Shown here: piece after piece, positions 37,206-47,495 of the stretch | Position numbering within the stretch: the first letter of the stretch is position 1 | Layout: each line of letters opens with the position of its first letter | DNA from: Rhizobacter sp964253025 | GTDB lineage: Bacteria; Pseudomonadota; Gammaproteobacteria; Burkholderiales; Burkholderiaceae_C | Length of the DNA stretch: 64,000 bases | Assembly: GCF_964253025.1 (NCBI RefSeq) | Contig: NZ_CAXUQC020000001.1 | Coordinates: forward strand, 4,154,001 to 4,218,000 | Direction: 5' to 3' | Position numbers and translations under genes: made by a program | The notes under the pieces: model-generated | Database searches by the model: none | Told to the model about the DNA's origin: nothing | Seen by the model: the letters and a program-made list of their open reading frames with translations, nothing else

Positions 37206-38429
37206 ATGAGACCTTTCCTCCACGCGCACGCCACCCATCCGGACTGGCGCATCGCACTCGCCCTCGCGGCGGCCCAGATCGAAGCCCGTCGCGAGCACCC
37301 CGATTCATATCACGTTCGTGACGCCACGCTCGGCTGGGTCTACTTCAGCGACCACTACGCCGACCACGCGGTCGCGCTCTTGGCCGAACTGGGGCAGCGG
37401 TGGCCCGGAGTGTCGTGGGTGGGGGGCGTGGGGACCGGCGTCGCAGCGGATGCGGCGGAGTACATCGACGAGCCAGCGCTGGTGCTGATGCTGTCCGACC
37501 TGCCGCGTAACAGTTTCAAGGTCTTTTCGGGTGCGCGGCCACTGGGTCCGTTCGCCGCTGCGACGGCGCAGGTCCATGCCGACCCCGCCACACCCGACCT
37601 CGACGAGCTGGTCGGCGAAATGAGCGCCCGCACCACGAGCGGCTACCTGTTCGGCGGGCTGGTGTCGTCGCGCACGCGCGCCCTCCAGGTGGCCGATGCG
37701 GTGATCGAAGGCGGGCTGTCGGGCGTGGCGTTCACTCGGGACATCGCCCTGGTGTCGCGGGTCACGCAGGGGTGCCAGCCCATCGGTCCGGTCCGCCAGG
37801 TCACCGCGGCGCAACGCAACCTGGTGCTCACGCTGGATGGAGAGCCGGCCCTCGACGTGCTCATGAGCGACCTGGGCGTGTCGGACCGCGAACCGCGCGA
37901 GGCCCTGGATCGCCTGCGCCAGACCCTCGTCGGACTGAACGAGCCGCAGGAACAGGTCCTTGCCCACCGCGGACAGTTCGGGGTCGACACGCGCGTACGC
38001 CACCTGCTGGGCATCGACCCGAAGGAACGCGGCATTGCCGTGGCCGAGGAGGTTCAGGCCGGCATGCAACTCGCGTTCTGCCACCGCAACACCGAGGCAG
38101 CCCGGCGCGACCTCGTGCGCATCTGCAGCGAGATCCGCGAGGAGCTCGAGTCCGACCACCCCTCCCACGATACCGCCACCGCGCGATCGGCGCCCCGCTC
38201 CGACCCGCTCCCGCCTGCAGCGGGTGGCATCCGCGGCGCCATCTACGTCAGCTGCACGGGGCGCGGGGGGCCGCACTTCGGCGGCCCGTCGGCCGAGCTC
38301 GCCATCGTCCGCCACGCGCTGGGCGACGTGCCCCTGGTCGGCTTCTTTGCCGCCGGCGAGATCGCCCACCATCACCTCTACGGCTACACCGGCGTGCTCA
38401 CGGTCTTCCGGGACGAGGTCCGCGCATGA
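37206..38429 (+). CDS. FIST N- and C-terminal domain protein
   Basis: A 407-residue cytoplasmic protein. The FIST_N domain starts with FLHAHATHPDWRIALALAAAQIE and has WVGGVGTGVAADAAEYIDEPALVLML. The FIST_C domain ends with CTGRGGPHFGGPSAELAIVRHALGDVPLVGFFAAGEIAHHHLYGYTGVLTVF. FIST domains are predicted small-ligand sensors, possibly for amino acids. The start is 3 nt from the phaM stop, and the stop overlaps the glcD start (ATGA), so it belongs to the phaM-FIST-glcDEF transcript. Confidence 0.88.
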   Translation: MRPFLHAHATHPDWRIALALAAAQIEARREHPDSYHVRDATLGWVYFSDHYADHAVALLAELGQRWPGVSWVGGVGTGVAADAAEYIDEPALVLMLSDLPRNSFKVFSGARPLGPFAAATAQVHADPATPDLDELVGEMSARTTSGYLFGGLVSSRTRALQVADAVIEGGLSGVAFTRDIALVSRVTQGCQPIGPVRQVTAAQRNLVLTLDGEPALDVLMSDLGVSDREPREALDRLRQTLVGLNEPQEQVLAHRGQFGVDTRVRHLLGIDPKERGIAVAEEVQAGMQLAFCHRNTEAARRDLVRICSEIREELESDHPSHDTATARSAPRSDPLPPAAGGIRGAIYVSCTGRGGPHFGGPSAELAIVRHALGDVPLVGFFAAGEIAHHHLYGYTGVLTVFRDEVRA

Positions 38430-39931
38430 GCGCCGGCCCCGCCGTCGCAGACACCGCAGGCAACCGCGCCCGGCTGGCGCGTCGGGGCGAGGTGCTCGAT
38501 GCGCTGCGGCCGCTGCTGCCGGCACATGCCCTCCTCTGGCAGGCGGAAGACACCGTGCCTTATGAGTGCGATGGTCTCACCGCCTACCGACAGGTGCCCC
38601 TGCTCGTCGCCCTTCCCGAGACGGAAGCGCAACTGGCGGCGGTGCTGCGCACCTGTTACCGCCTGGGCGTGCCTGTGGTTGCACGGGGGGCGGGCACGGG
38701 CCTGAGCGGCGGCGCGATGCCGCATGCACTGGGCGTGTCGCTCAGCCTGGCCCGCTTCAACCGCATCCTTGCCGTCGACGCCCGCGCGCGCACGGCGACG
38801 GTCCAGTGCGGGGTGCGCAACCTCGCCATCAGCGAAGCCGCCGCGCCGCACGGCCTCTACTACGCACCCGACCCCAGCAGCCAGATCGCCTGCACCATCG
38901 GCGGCAACGTGGCCGAGAACTCCGGCGGCGTGCACTGCCTGAAGTACGGGCTCACCTTGCACAACGTGCTGAGGGTCCGGGGGTTCACCGCCGCAGGCGT
39001 TGCCGTCGAGTTCGGCTCGGAAGCGCTCGACAGCGCCGGCCTCGACCTGCTGTCCGTGGTGGTGGGCAGCGAAGGCATGCTGGCCGTCATCACCGAGGTG
39101 ACGGTACGGCTGGTGCCGCGCCCGCAATTGGCGCGCTGCATCATGGCGAGCTTCGACAACCTGCGGCGGGCCGGCGATGCGGTGGCCAACATCATCGCGG
39201 CGGGCATCATTCCCGCCGGTCTCGAAATGATGGACCGGCCGATGATCGCCGCCGTCGAAGACTTCGTGCACGCCGGCTACGACCTGACGGCCGAGGCCAT
39301 CCTGCTTTGCGAGAGCGATGGCACACCCGAAGAAGTGGCCGAGGAGATCGACCGCATGCTGGACGTCCTGGTCGCCGCCGGCGCCACGCGGGCCGAGGTC
39401 AGCCAGGACGAAGCGCAGCGACTGCGCTTCTGGAGCGGGCGCAAGAACGCCTTCCCGGCCAGCGGGCGCATCAGTCCGGACTACATGTGCATGGACTCCA
39501 CCATCCCCCGCCACCGCCTGGCCGACATGCTGGAGGCCATCGCGGCCATGGAAACCCGCTACGGCCTGCGCTGCGCGAACGTCTTCCACGCGGGCGACGG
39601 CAACCTGCACCCCCTGATCCTCTATGACGCCAATGACCCGGACCAGCTGGACCGATGCGAACGCTTCGGCGCCGACATCCTCGAGACCAGCGTCCGCATG
39701 GGCGGCACGGTGACGGGCGAGCATGGCGTGGGTGTCGAGAAGCTGTCGTCGATGTGCGTGCAGTTCTCACCCGCCGAGCTCGACCGCATGCGGGAACTGA
39801 AGTCGGCCTTCGACCCGGCCGGCATCCTCAACCCCGGCAAGGTGCTGCCCTCGCTGGTGCGATGCGCCGAGAACGGGAAGATGCATGTGCGTCGGGGCCT
39901 GCTCGCCTTTGCCGAGATCCCGCGCTTCTGA
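38426..39931 (+). CDS. glcD: Glycolate oxidase subunit GlcD (FAD-binding)
   Basis: A 501-residue FAD-linked oxidase. The FAD_binding_4 domain has VVARGAGTGLSGGAMPHALGVSLSLARFNRIL and DPSSQIACTIGGNVAENSGGVHCLKYGLT. The C-terminal domain carries VFHAGDGNLHPLILYD and GGTVTGEHGVGVEKL, with the catalytic histidines. GlcD with GlcE and GlcF oxidises glycolate to glyoxylate and passes electrons to the membrane. ATG 38426 overlaps the FIST stop. It is followed by glcE and glcF. Confidence 0.93.
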   Translation: MSAGPAVADTAGNRARLARRGEVLDALRPLLPAHALLWQAEDTVPYECDGLTAYRQVPLLVALPETEAQLAAVLRTCYRLGVPVVARGAGTGLSGGAMPHALGVSLSLARFNRILAVDARARTATVQCGVRNLAISEAAAPHGLYYAPDPSSQIACTIGGNVAENSGGVHCLKYGLTLHNVLRVRGFTAAGVAVEFGSEALDSAGLDLLSVVVGSEGMLAVITEVTVRLVPRPQLARCIMASFDNLRRAGDAVANIIAAGIIPAGLEMMDRPMIAAVEDFVHAGYDLTAEAILLCESDGTPEEVAEEIDRMLDVLVAAGATRAEVSQDEAQRLRFWSGRKNAFPASGRISPDYMCMDSTIPRHRLADMLEAIAAMETRYGLRCANVFHAGDGNLHPLILYDANDPDQLDRCERFGADILETSVRMGGTVTGEHGVGVEKLSSMCVQFSPAELDRMRELKSAFDPAGILNPGKVLPSLVRCAENGKMHVRRGLLAFAEIPRF

Positions 39932-39960
39932 GCGCTTCGTTCACCCCACCCGCTGAGTCC

Positions 39961-41034
39961 ATGCAGCCCGAACTCGCTTCCATCGTCGACCAGGTCCGCG
40001 CTGCCCACGCCGCCGGCGAGCCCGTCGAGGTCCGGGGCGGGGCGACCAAGCGATTCCTCGGAGAGGCACCACGCGGCCGTCCGCTGGACACGCGCCGGCT
40101 CACCGGCATCACGAGTTACCAACCCACCGAGCTCGTCGTCACGGCGCTGTGCGGTACGCCGCTCGCCGAACTCGAGGCGGCCCTGGCGGAGCGGGGCCAG
40201 GCGCTGGCCTTCGAGCCGCCGCACTTTGCCGCGGGCGGCACGGTGGGCGGCATGGTGGCGAGCGGACTCTCCGGGCCGGCGCGAGCGGCGGTCGGCTCGG
40301 TCCGCGATCACCTTCTCGGCGCTTCGCTGCTCGACGGCCGGGGTGAGCTCCTGCAGTTCGGCGGCCAGGTGATCAAGAACGTCGCCGGCTACGACGTGTC
40401 TCGCCTGCTGGCAGGGTCGTTCGGCACGCTGGGCCTGCTCGTCGACGTCTCGCTCAAGGTGCTGCCGGCGGCGCCGGCCACCGCCACGCTTCGCTTTGCA
40501 TGCGCCGAACACGAGGCGCTCGAACGACTGCACCGCTGGAACGGCCTGCCGCTGCCCGTCAACGCCAGCGCCTGGGTCGACGACGTGCTCTGGCTGCGGT
40601 TGCGCGGCGCTGCGGCTGCCGTGCGGGCCGCCGTGCAGGGCTTGCGCAACGAGGGCGGCGAGGCGGTGTCCGATGACATCGGCGCTTCGCTGTGGACCGG
40701 GCTGCGCGACCAGGGGCACCCCTTCTTCAGCGGCGAGGCGCCGCTGTGGCGCCTGTCGCTGCCGCAGACGGCGCCGGTCGTGGCGCTGCCGGGCGAGCAA
40801 CTCATCGAATGGCATGGCGGACAGCGGTGGTGGCGCACCTCGGCGGCCGCGACCACCGTGCGGGCCACCGCGGCCTCGCTGGGCGGGCATGCCACGCTCT
40901 TTCGGGCTGCGGACAAGGCCGGCGGCGTCCATGCGGCCCTGTCGCCTCCCCTGGCCGCGATCCACCGGGCGCTCAAGCAGTCCTTCGATCCGGCCGGCAT
41001 CTTCAATCCGGGCCGGATGTACCCTGATCTCTGA
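39961..41034 (+). CDS. glcE: Glycolate oxidase subunit GlcE (FAD-binding)
   Basis: A 357-residue protein with a GlcE-type FAD_binding_4 domain: VEVRGGATKRFLGEAPRGRPLDT, LAFEPPHFAAGGTVGGMVASGLSGPARAAVGSVRDHLLGA and GQVIKNVAGYDVSRLLAGSFGTLGLL. The C-terminus ends KQSFDPAGIFNPGRMYPDL. It forms the second flavin subunit of glycolate oxidase. The frame is open into glcD, but 39961 starts the family sequence (MQPELASIVDQVRAAHA). Confidence 0.92.
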   Translation: MQPELASIVDQVRAAHAAGEPVEVRGGATKRFLGEAPRGRPLDTRRLTGITSYQPTELVVTALCGTPLAELEAALAERGQALAFEPPHFAAGGTVGGMVASGLSGPARAAVGSVRDHLLGASLLDGRGELLQFGGQVIKNVAGYDVSRLLAGSFGTLGLLVDVSLKVLPAAPATATLRFACAEHEALERLHRWNGLPLPVNASAWVDDVLWLRLRGAAAAVRAAVQGLRNEGGEAVSDDIGASLWTGLRDQGHPFFSGEAPLWRLSLPQTAPVVALPGEQLIEWHGGQRWWRTSAAATTVRATAASLGGHATLFRAADKAGGVHAALSPPLAAIHRALKQSFDPAGIFNPGRMYPDL

Positions 41035-41042
41035 GCACCTCA

Positions 41043-42299
41043 ATGCAGATTGACCTCTCCTCCGAGTTCGACGGCACCCGGCAGGGCGCGGAAGCCGAAG
41101 CCATCGTGCGCAAGTGCGTGCACTGCGGCTTCTGCACGGCCACCTGCCCCACCTACCAGGTGCTCGGCGATGAGCTCGACGGACCGCGCGGTCGCATCTA
41201 CCTGATGAAGCAGATGCTGGAAGGCGCTCCCGTCACGGCCAGCACCCAACTGCACCTCGATCGCTGCCTCACCTGTCGCAACTGCGAGACGACCTGCCCC
41301 TCCGGCGTGCAGTACGGACGATTGGTCGAGATCGGCCGCGAGGTCGTGGAACGCAAGGTGCGCCGGCCATGGAGCGAGCGTCTGCTGCGCTGGCTTCTGA
41401 AGGAGGGCCTCACCTCGCCCGCATTCGGGCCGGCCATGCGGCTCGGCCAACGGGTGCGCCCCTGGCTTCCGGCGGCGCTCAGGACGAAGGTGCCACCCGC
41501 CGCACCGAAGTCGGCCCACCGCTGGCCGACCGCCACGCACCCCCGTCGCATGCTGCTGCTGCAGGGCTGTGTGCAGCCGGCCATGATGCCCAACATCAAC
41601 AGCGCCACCGCCCGTGTCCTGGACGCCGCGGGCATCCAGACGGTGGTGGCCCCCGAGGCCGGCTGCTGCGGCGCCATCCGCACCCACCTCGGCGACGTGC
41701 CGGGCGGGCTCGACGACATGCGCCGCAATGTCGACGCGTGGTGGCCCCTGCTGGATGAGGTCGAGGCGATCGTGATGAACGCCTCGGGCTGCGGCGTGAC
41801 GGTCAAGGAATACGGCCATGCCCTGGCGCACGACCCGGACTATGCCGACAAGGCGCAAGCCATCAGCGACAAGACGCGCGACCTGAGTGAATTGCTGCCT
41901 GAGCTGGCGCCGGCACTCAAAGGGGCGTTGCAGGGTATCCCGCAAGGCCCGGTGGTATTCCATCCACCCTGCACGCTGCAACATGGACAACAGTTGAGAG
42001 GCGGCGTCGAAACCCATCTGCGAGATATGGGTTTCCAGGTGGTGCTAGCGGGCGCCGAATCTCATCTTTGTTGTGGGTCGGCCGGGACATACTCGGTTTT
42101 GCAGCCGGAGATGGCGCTGAATTTGCGCGAGCGCAAGCTCGGGTATCTCCTCGGCACCGGCGCGGGAATGGTCATCTCGGCCAACGTCGGGTGCATCAGC
42201 CACCTGCAGGGAGGTACCGATGTCCCTGTACGGCACTGGGTCGAATTACTCGATGCCCACCTGCCCTCGGGTTTCCCCTCTTTGCATGTGAACAATTGA
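41043..42299 (+). CDS. glcF: Glycolate oxidase iron-sulfur subunit GlcF
   Basis: A 418-residue protein with two [4Fe-4S] motifs, CVHCGFCTATCPTY and CLTCRNCETTCPSG, then two CCG domains (EAGCCGAIRTHLGDV and SHLCCGSAGTYSVLQP). It relays electrons from the GlcD/GlcE flavins to the quinone pool. It starts 8 nt after glcE. The last third (about 41925-42299) has visibly more relaxed codon use (TTA, CTA, TTT, GGT, GTA) than the first two thirds. Confidence 0.93.
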   Translation: MQIDLSSEFDGTRQGAEAEAIVRKCVHCGFCTATCPTYQVLGDELDGPRGRIYLMKQMLEGAPVTASTQLHLDRCLTCRNCETTCPSGVQYGRLVEIGREVVERKVRRPWSERLLRWLLKEGLTSPAFGPAMRLGQRVRPWLPAALRTKVPPAAPKSAHRWPTATHPRRMLLLQGCVQPAMMPNINSATARVLDAAGIQTVVAPEAGCCGAIRTHLGDVPGGLDDMRRNVDAWWPLLDEVEAIVMNASGCGVTVKEYGHALAHDPDYADKAQAISDKTRDLSELLPELAPALKGALQGIPQGPVVFHPPCTLQHGQQLRGGVETHLRDMGFQVVLAGAESHLCCGSAGTYSVLQPEMALNLRERKLGYLLGTGAGMVISANVGCISHLQGGTDVPVRHWVELLDAHLPSGFPSLHVNN

Positions 42300-42483
42300 T
42301 GACGTCAACCCCACTGTCGCATGTCGCCAACGCCGAGTGACGATATCGCAACAAGGGACTTAAATTTCCGGCGGCACTGGGTTCCAATGCACTCTGTCGT
42401 GATGTGAGGCACCTCTTGCAACACGCCCTCCGGCCCATCGATCATGGCGCCGACTGACCTCAAATAAAGCTGGAATGCACACC

Positions 42484-43473
42484 ATGAAGAAATCTCTGCT
42501 CGCCCTCGCAGCGCTCGCCGCCGTCAGCGGCTCCGCATTCGCTCAATCGTCCGTCACGATCTATGGTCGCGTCGACCAGGGTTTCGCCCAAGAAGCCGAC
42601 GCCGTCAAGAACCGCCAGATCCGCGCTGGCTCGGCCAACCGCCTGGGCTTCCGTGGTGTTGAGGACCTCGGTGGCGGCCTGAAGGCCTTCTTCCAGTTCG
42701 AGCACCGCTTCGACGCAGGTGAAGGCACCGCCAACGCCGTGTTCTGGGACGGCAAGTCGTTCGTCGGCGTTCGCACGACCTTCGGTGACTTCTACCTGGG
42801 CCGTGAAGACAACCCGGCATACGCCATCAGCCAAGCCGCTGGTGACCCGTTCGGCACCGACACCGTCGCTGCCAACACGACGATCCTGAACGGCCGCATC
42901 GGCACGAACCGCTATGCCAACTCGGTGAACTACCGTGGCACGTTCTCGGGCGTGACCCTGGGCGCCCAGATCGCCGAAGCTGACGGCTCCAAGCCGCAGT
43001 CGGCTGGCGAAGACCGTCCGTGGAGCGTTGCTGCTGCCTGGACCGGCGGCCCCTTCACCGTGGGTGTCGGCCATGAGAACCCGGCCAACGCCGACGCTCA
43101 GTGGACCACCGTCAACGCCGCCTGGGACTTCAAGGTCGTCAAGCTGATCGGCCTGTACGGCTTCGGCGACACCGGCACGCAAGCCGGCCTGACCACCTCG
43201 GGTGGCAACGACGAGCGCACCGCTTACATCCTGGGCCTGACGGCTCCCATCGGCAACGGCGAACTGAAGGCAAGCTACGGCGTGCTGGAGAACGAAGCTG
43301 CTGTGGGCGGCACCAAGACCAAGCTGGACAAGCAAATCGGCATCGGCTACCACTACGCCCTGTCGAAGCGCACCACCGTGTACGCCGACTTCATCAACGA
43401 GAAGCGTGACGGCATCGACGCCAGCGGCCGTGAGAAGAACGGTTTCGACCTGGGCCTGAAGCACAACTTCTAA
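42484..43473 (+). CDS. General porin, Gram-negative (Omp32-like trimeric)
   Basis: A 329-residue outer-membrane porin with signal peptide MKKSLLALAALAAVSGSAFAQS and the betaproteobacterial porin start SVTIYGRVDQGFAQEA. It contains RLGFRGVEDLGGGLKAFFQFEHRFD and the eyelet-region NSVNYRGTFSGV, and ends in GLKHNF with the C-terminal phenylalanine needed for assembly. Codon use (many CGT, AAC and GCT codons) suggests very high expression. ATG 42484 is preferred to 42475 because it begins the typical signal peptide. A strong terminator follows. Confidence 0.92.
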   Translation: MKKSLLALAALAAVSGSAFAQSSVTIYGRVDQGFAQEADAVKNRQIRAGSANRLGFRGVEDLGGGLKAFFQFEHRFDAGEGTANAVFWDGKSFVGVRTTFGDFYLGREDNPAYAISQAAGDPFGTDTVAANTTILNGRIGTNRYANSVNYRGTFSGVTLGAQIAEADGSKPQSAGEDRPWSVAAAWTGGPFTVGVGHENPANADAQWTTVNAAWDFKVVKLIGLYGFGDTGTQAGLTTSGGNDERTAYILGLTAPIGNGELKASYGVLENEAAVGGTKTKLDKQIGIGYHYALSKRTTVYADFINEKRDGIDASGREKNGFDLGLKHNF

Positions 43474-43515
43474 GCCCTTGTCGACAGGCCGCTCCGGTGG
43501 CCTGACGCCAAAGAC

Positions 43516-43554
43516 AACGCACGGTCCGGGGCAACCCGGTCCGTGCGTTTTTTT
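43516..43554 (+). terminator. Intrinsic terminator of the porin gene
   Basis: ACGCACGGTCCGGG and CCCGGTCCGTGCGT form a 14-bp stem with one mismatch and a GCAA loop, followed by seven T. It lies 44 nt after the porin stop. Confidence 0.9.
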
Positions 43555-43587
43555 GTGGCTGCGGCGCAGCGCCGCGGCGCAAAAGGA

Positions 43588-43611
43588 AAAGGCCCGGTCA
43601 CCCGGGCCTTT
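43588..43611 (-). terminator. Intrinsic terminator of the leftward glycerol operon
   Basis: AAAGGCCCGG and CCGGGCCTTT are perfect 10-bp arms with a 4-nt loop. On the minus strand the stem is followed by TTTTCCTTTT. It lies 50 nt past the stop of the solute-binding protein gene. Confidence 0.82.
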
Positions 43612-43660
43612 CTGCTGTTCACTGAACCCGGCCCTAACCGGCACCGGGTGGGCGACCGGA

Positions 43661-45406
<1,746 letters not shown>

Positions 45407-45487
45407 GTTCATCTCTCCTCAGGGACTTCCCATGGATCGCACGGGCGCGCGGTGGGGAAGGATCACCGGGCGCCTTTTCCAGATTGC

Positions 45488-45796
45488 CTAACCCTTGCGC
45501 ATCACGAGGGCCAGCACGGCCATCGAGACGACGAAGCTGATCCACACCGACGGCTCTTGCTCGAGGCTGAACCACGTGACCATCCGCTCGCTGAAGCCCA
45601 CGAAGATGAGGTTCACATAGGCGGCCAGCAGCAGGCCGACGAACAGGCGATCACCGCGGGTGGTCGCCATGGGAAGCCAGCCCCGTCGCAGCGTGGTCGG
45701 CGAGCGCACTTCCCAGATCGTCATGCCGACGAGCATCAAGACGATGCAGCCGAAGAACACTGCCACCGGCAGCGTCCAGGCCATCCAATTCAACAT
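45488..45796 (-). CDS. DUF2160 membrane protein of the glycerol importer locus
   Basis: A 102-residue inner-membrane protein with three hydrophobic stretches: WMAWTLPVAVFFGCIVLMLVGM, FVGLLLAAYVNLIFVGFSE and VWISFVVSMAVLALVM. This is DUF2160, which occurs almost always within glycerol ABC transporter operons. Whether it is a transporter subunit is unknown. It lies between the permease gene glpQ and the binding-protein gene. Confidence 0.87.
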   Translation of the reverse strand: MLNWMAWTLPVAVFFGCIVLMLVGMTIWEVRSPTTLRRGWLPMATTRGDRLFVGLLLAAYVNLIFVGFSERMVTWFSLEQEPSVWISFVVSMAVLALVMRKG

Positions 45797-45808
45797 GGCA
45801 GGTACTCC

Positions 45809-46618
45809 TCAGACGCGGCCCATCGCGAAACCCTTCGCGATGTAGTGCCGCACGAACCAGATGACGATGGCGCCCGGGACGATGGTCAGGACGCCGGCCG
45901 CGGCCAGCACGCCCCAGTCCATGCCGGAGGCGGACACGGTGCGGGTCATGGTGGCCACGATGGGCTTGGCGTTCACGCTCGTGAGCGTGCGGGCCATCAG
46001 CAGTTCGACCCAGCTGAACATGAAGCAGAAGAACGCGGCCACACCGACGCCCGCCTTGATGAGGGGCAGGTAGATGGTGAGGAAGAAGCGTGGGAACGAG
46101 TAGCCGTCGATGTACGCCGTCTCGTCGATCTCGCGCGGCACGCCGCTCATGAATCCCTCGAGGATCCAAACGGCCAGCGGCACGTTGAACAGCAGGTGGG
46201 CCAGGGCGACCGCGATGTGCGTGTCCATCAGGCCGAGCGTGGTGTACAGCTGGAAGAAGGGAAGCAGGAACACCGCGGGCGGCGTCATGCGGTTCGTCAG
46301 CAGCCAGAAGAACACGTGCTTGTCGCCCAGGAAGCTGTAGCGGGAGAACGCATAGGCCGCCGGCAGCGCCACGCAGAGCGAGATGACCGTGTTGATCGCC
46401 ACGTAGATCAGCGAGTTGATGTAGCCGGAGTACCAGGACTCGTCCGTGAAGATCGTCCGGTAGTGCTCGAGCGTGAACTCGTTGGGCCAGAGGCTGAAGG
46501 TGGAGAGGATCTCCTCGTTCGTCTTGAACGACATGTTGACCATCCAGTACACCGGCAGGATGGCGAACAGCAGGTAGAGCGCGAGGAAGAACACGCGCTT
46601 GCGGAAGCGCTTATCCAT
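45809..46618 (-). CDS. glpQ: Glycerol ABC transporter permease GlpQ-like
   Basis: A 269-residue MalG-type permease with about six membrane segments. The ATPase-coupling EAA loop reads GFMSGVPREIDETAYIDGYSFPRFFLTIYLPLIKAG. It pairs with the preceding permease (8-bp overlap). The function is inferred from gene order and from membership of the glp operon. Confidence 0.85.
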   Translation of the reverse strand: MDKRFRKRVFFLALYLLFAILPVYWMVNMSFKTNEEILSTFSLWPNEFTLEHYRTIFTDESWYSGYINSLIYVAINTVISLCVALPAAYAFSRYSFLGDKHVFFWLLTNRMTPPAVFLLPFFQLYTTLGLMDTHIAVALAHLLFNVPLAVWILEGFMSGVPREIDETAYIDGYSFPRFFLTIYLPLIKAGVGVAAFFCFMFSWVELLMARTLTSVNAKPIVATMTRTVSASGMDWGVLAAAGVLTIVPGAIVIWFVRHYIAKGFAMGRV

Positions 46619-47495
46619 GCTGCACCTCCGCGTCGGACTGGGTTCCCACCCGCTGCATCCAGTTGTAGAGGATGAAGCACAGCAACAGGATGATGAGGAA
46701 ATAGATCAGCGAGAAGGCTGCCGCCGGCCCGAGGTCGAACTGGCCCACCGCTTTCTGCGTGAGGTACTGCGACAGGAAAGTGGTCGCATTGCCGGGCCCG
46801 CCGCCGGTCAGCACGAACGGTTCGGTGTAGATCATGAAGCTGTCCATGAACCGGAGCAGCACGGCGATCATCAGCACGCCGCGCAACTTCGGAAGTTGAA
46901 TGAAGCGAAAGACCGCGAACTTGCTCGCACCGTCAATGCGGGCCGCCTGGTAGTAGGCGTCCGGAATGGCGCGGAGCCCGGCGAAGCACAGCAGTGCCAC
47001 CAGCGGCGTCCAGTGCCACACGTCCATCACCAGCACGGTGAGCCAGGCATCCGTCGCGTTGCCGGTGTAGCTGTAGTCGACCCCGAGCCAGGCGAGTGCT
47101 GCGCCCATGAGGCCGATGTCCGTGCGGCCGTAGATCTGCCAGATGGTGCCCACCACGTTCCAGGGAATGAGCAACGAGATGGCCACCAGCACCAGCACCG
47201 CGGAAGACCGCCAGCCTGCGGCCGGCATCGAGAGCGCGAGCGCGATGCCGAGCGGAATCTCCACCGCCAGGACGGCAAACGAGAAGCCGATCTGACGGAG
47301 CAGCGCGCCGTGCAACTCCTCGTCGCGCATCACCAGCTTGAACCACTCGGTGCCGACGAACACCCGGCGCTCCGGCGAGATGATGTCCTGCACGGAGTAG
47401 TTCACCACCGTCATCAGCGGCAGCACGGCGGAGAACGCCACGCACAACACGACCGGCAGGATCAACAGCCAGGCCTTCTGGTTGACCGGCTTCAT
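46611..47495 (-). CDS. glpP: Glycerol ABC transporter permease GlpP-like
   Basis: A 294-residue MalF-type permease with six membrane segments. The EAA loop reads GLRAIPDAYYQAARIDGASKFAVFRFIQLPKLRGV. It begins MKPVNQKAWLLILPVVLCVAFSAVLPLMTVVNYSVQDI. The ATG overlaps the stop of the ATPase gene glpT by 4 bp, and its 3' end overlaps glpQ, so translation is coupled along the operon. Confidence 0.86.
   Translation of the reverse strand: MKPVNQKAWLLILPVVLCVAFSAVLPLMTVVNYSVQDIISPERRVFVGTEWFKLVMRDEELHGALLRQIGFSFAVLAVEIPLGIALALSMPAAGWRSSAVLVLVAISLLIPWNVVGTIWQIYGRTDIGLMGAALAWLGVDYSYTGNATDAWLTVLVMDVWHWTPLVALLCFAGLRAIPDAYYQAARIDGASKFAVFRFIQLPKLRGVLMIAVLLRFMDSFMIYTEPFVLTGGGPGNATTFLSQYLTQKAVGQFDLGPAAAFSLIYFLIILLLCFILYNWMQRVGTQSDAEVQHG

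Noticed and set aside
42300..42483. Promoter for the major porin
   Set aside because: The gene must have a strong promoter, but several AT-rich patches compete and no -35/-10 pair with good spacing stands out, so none was called.
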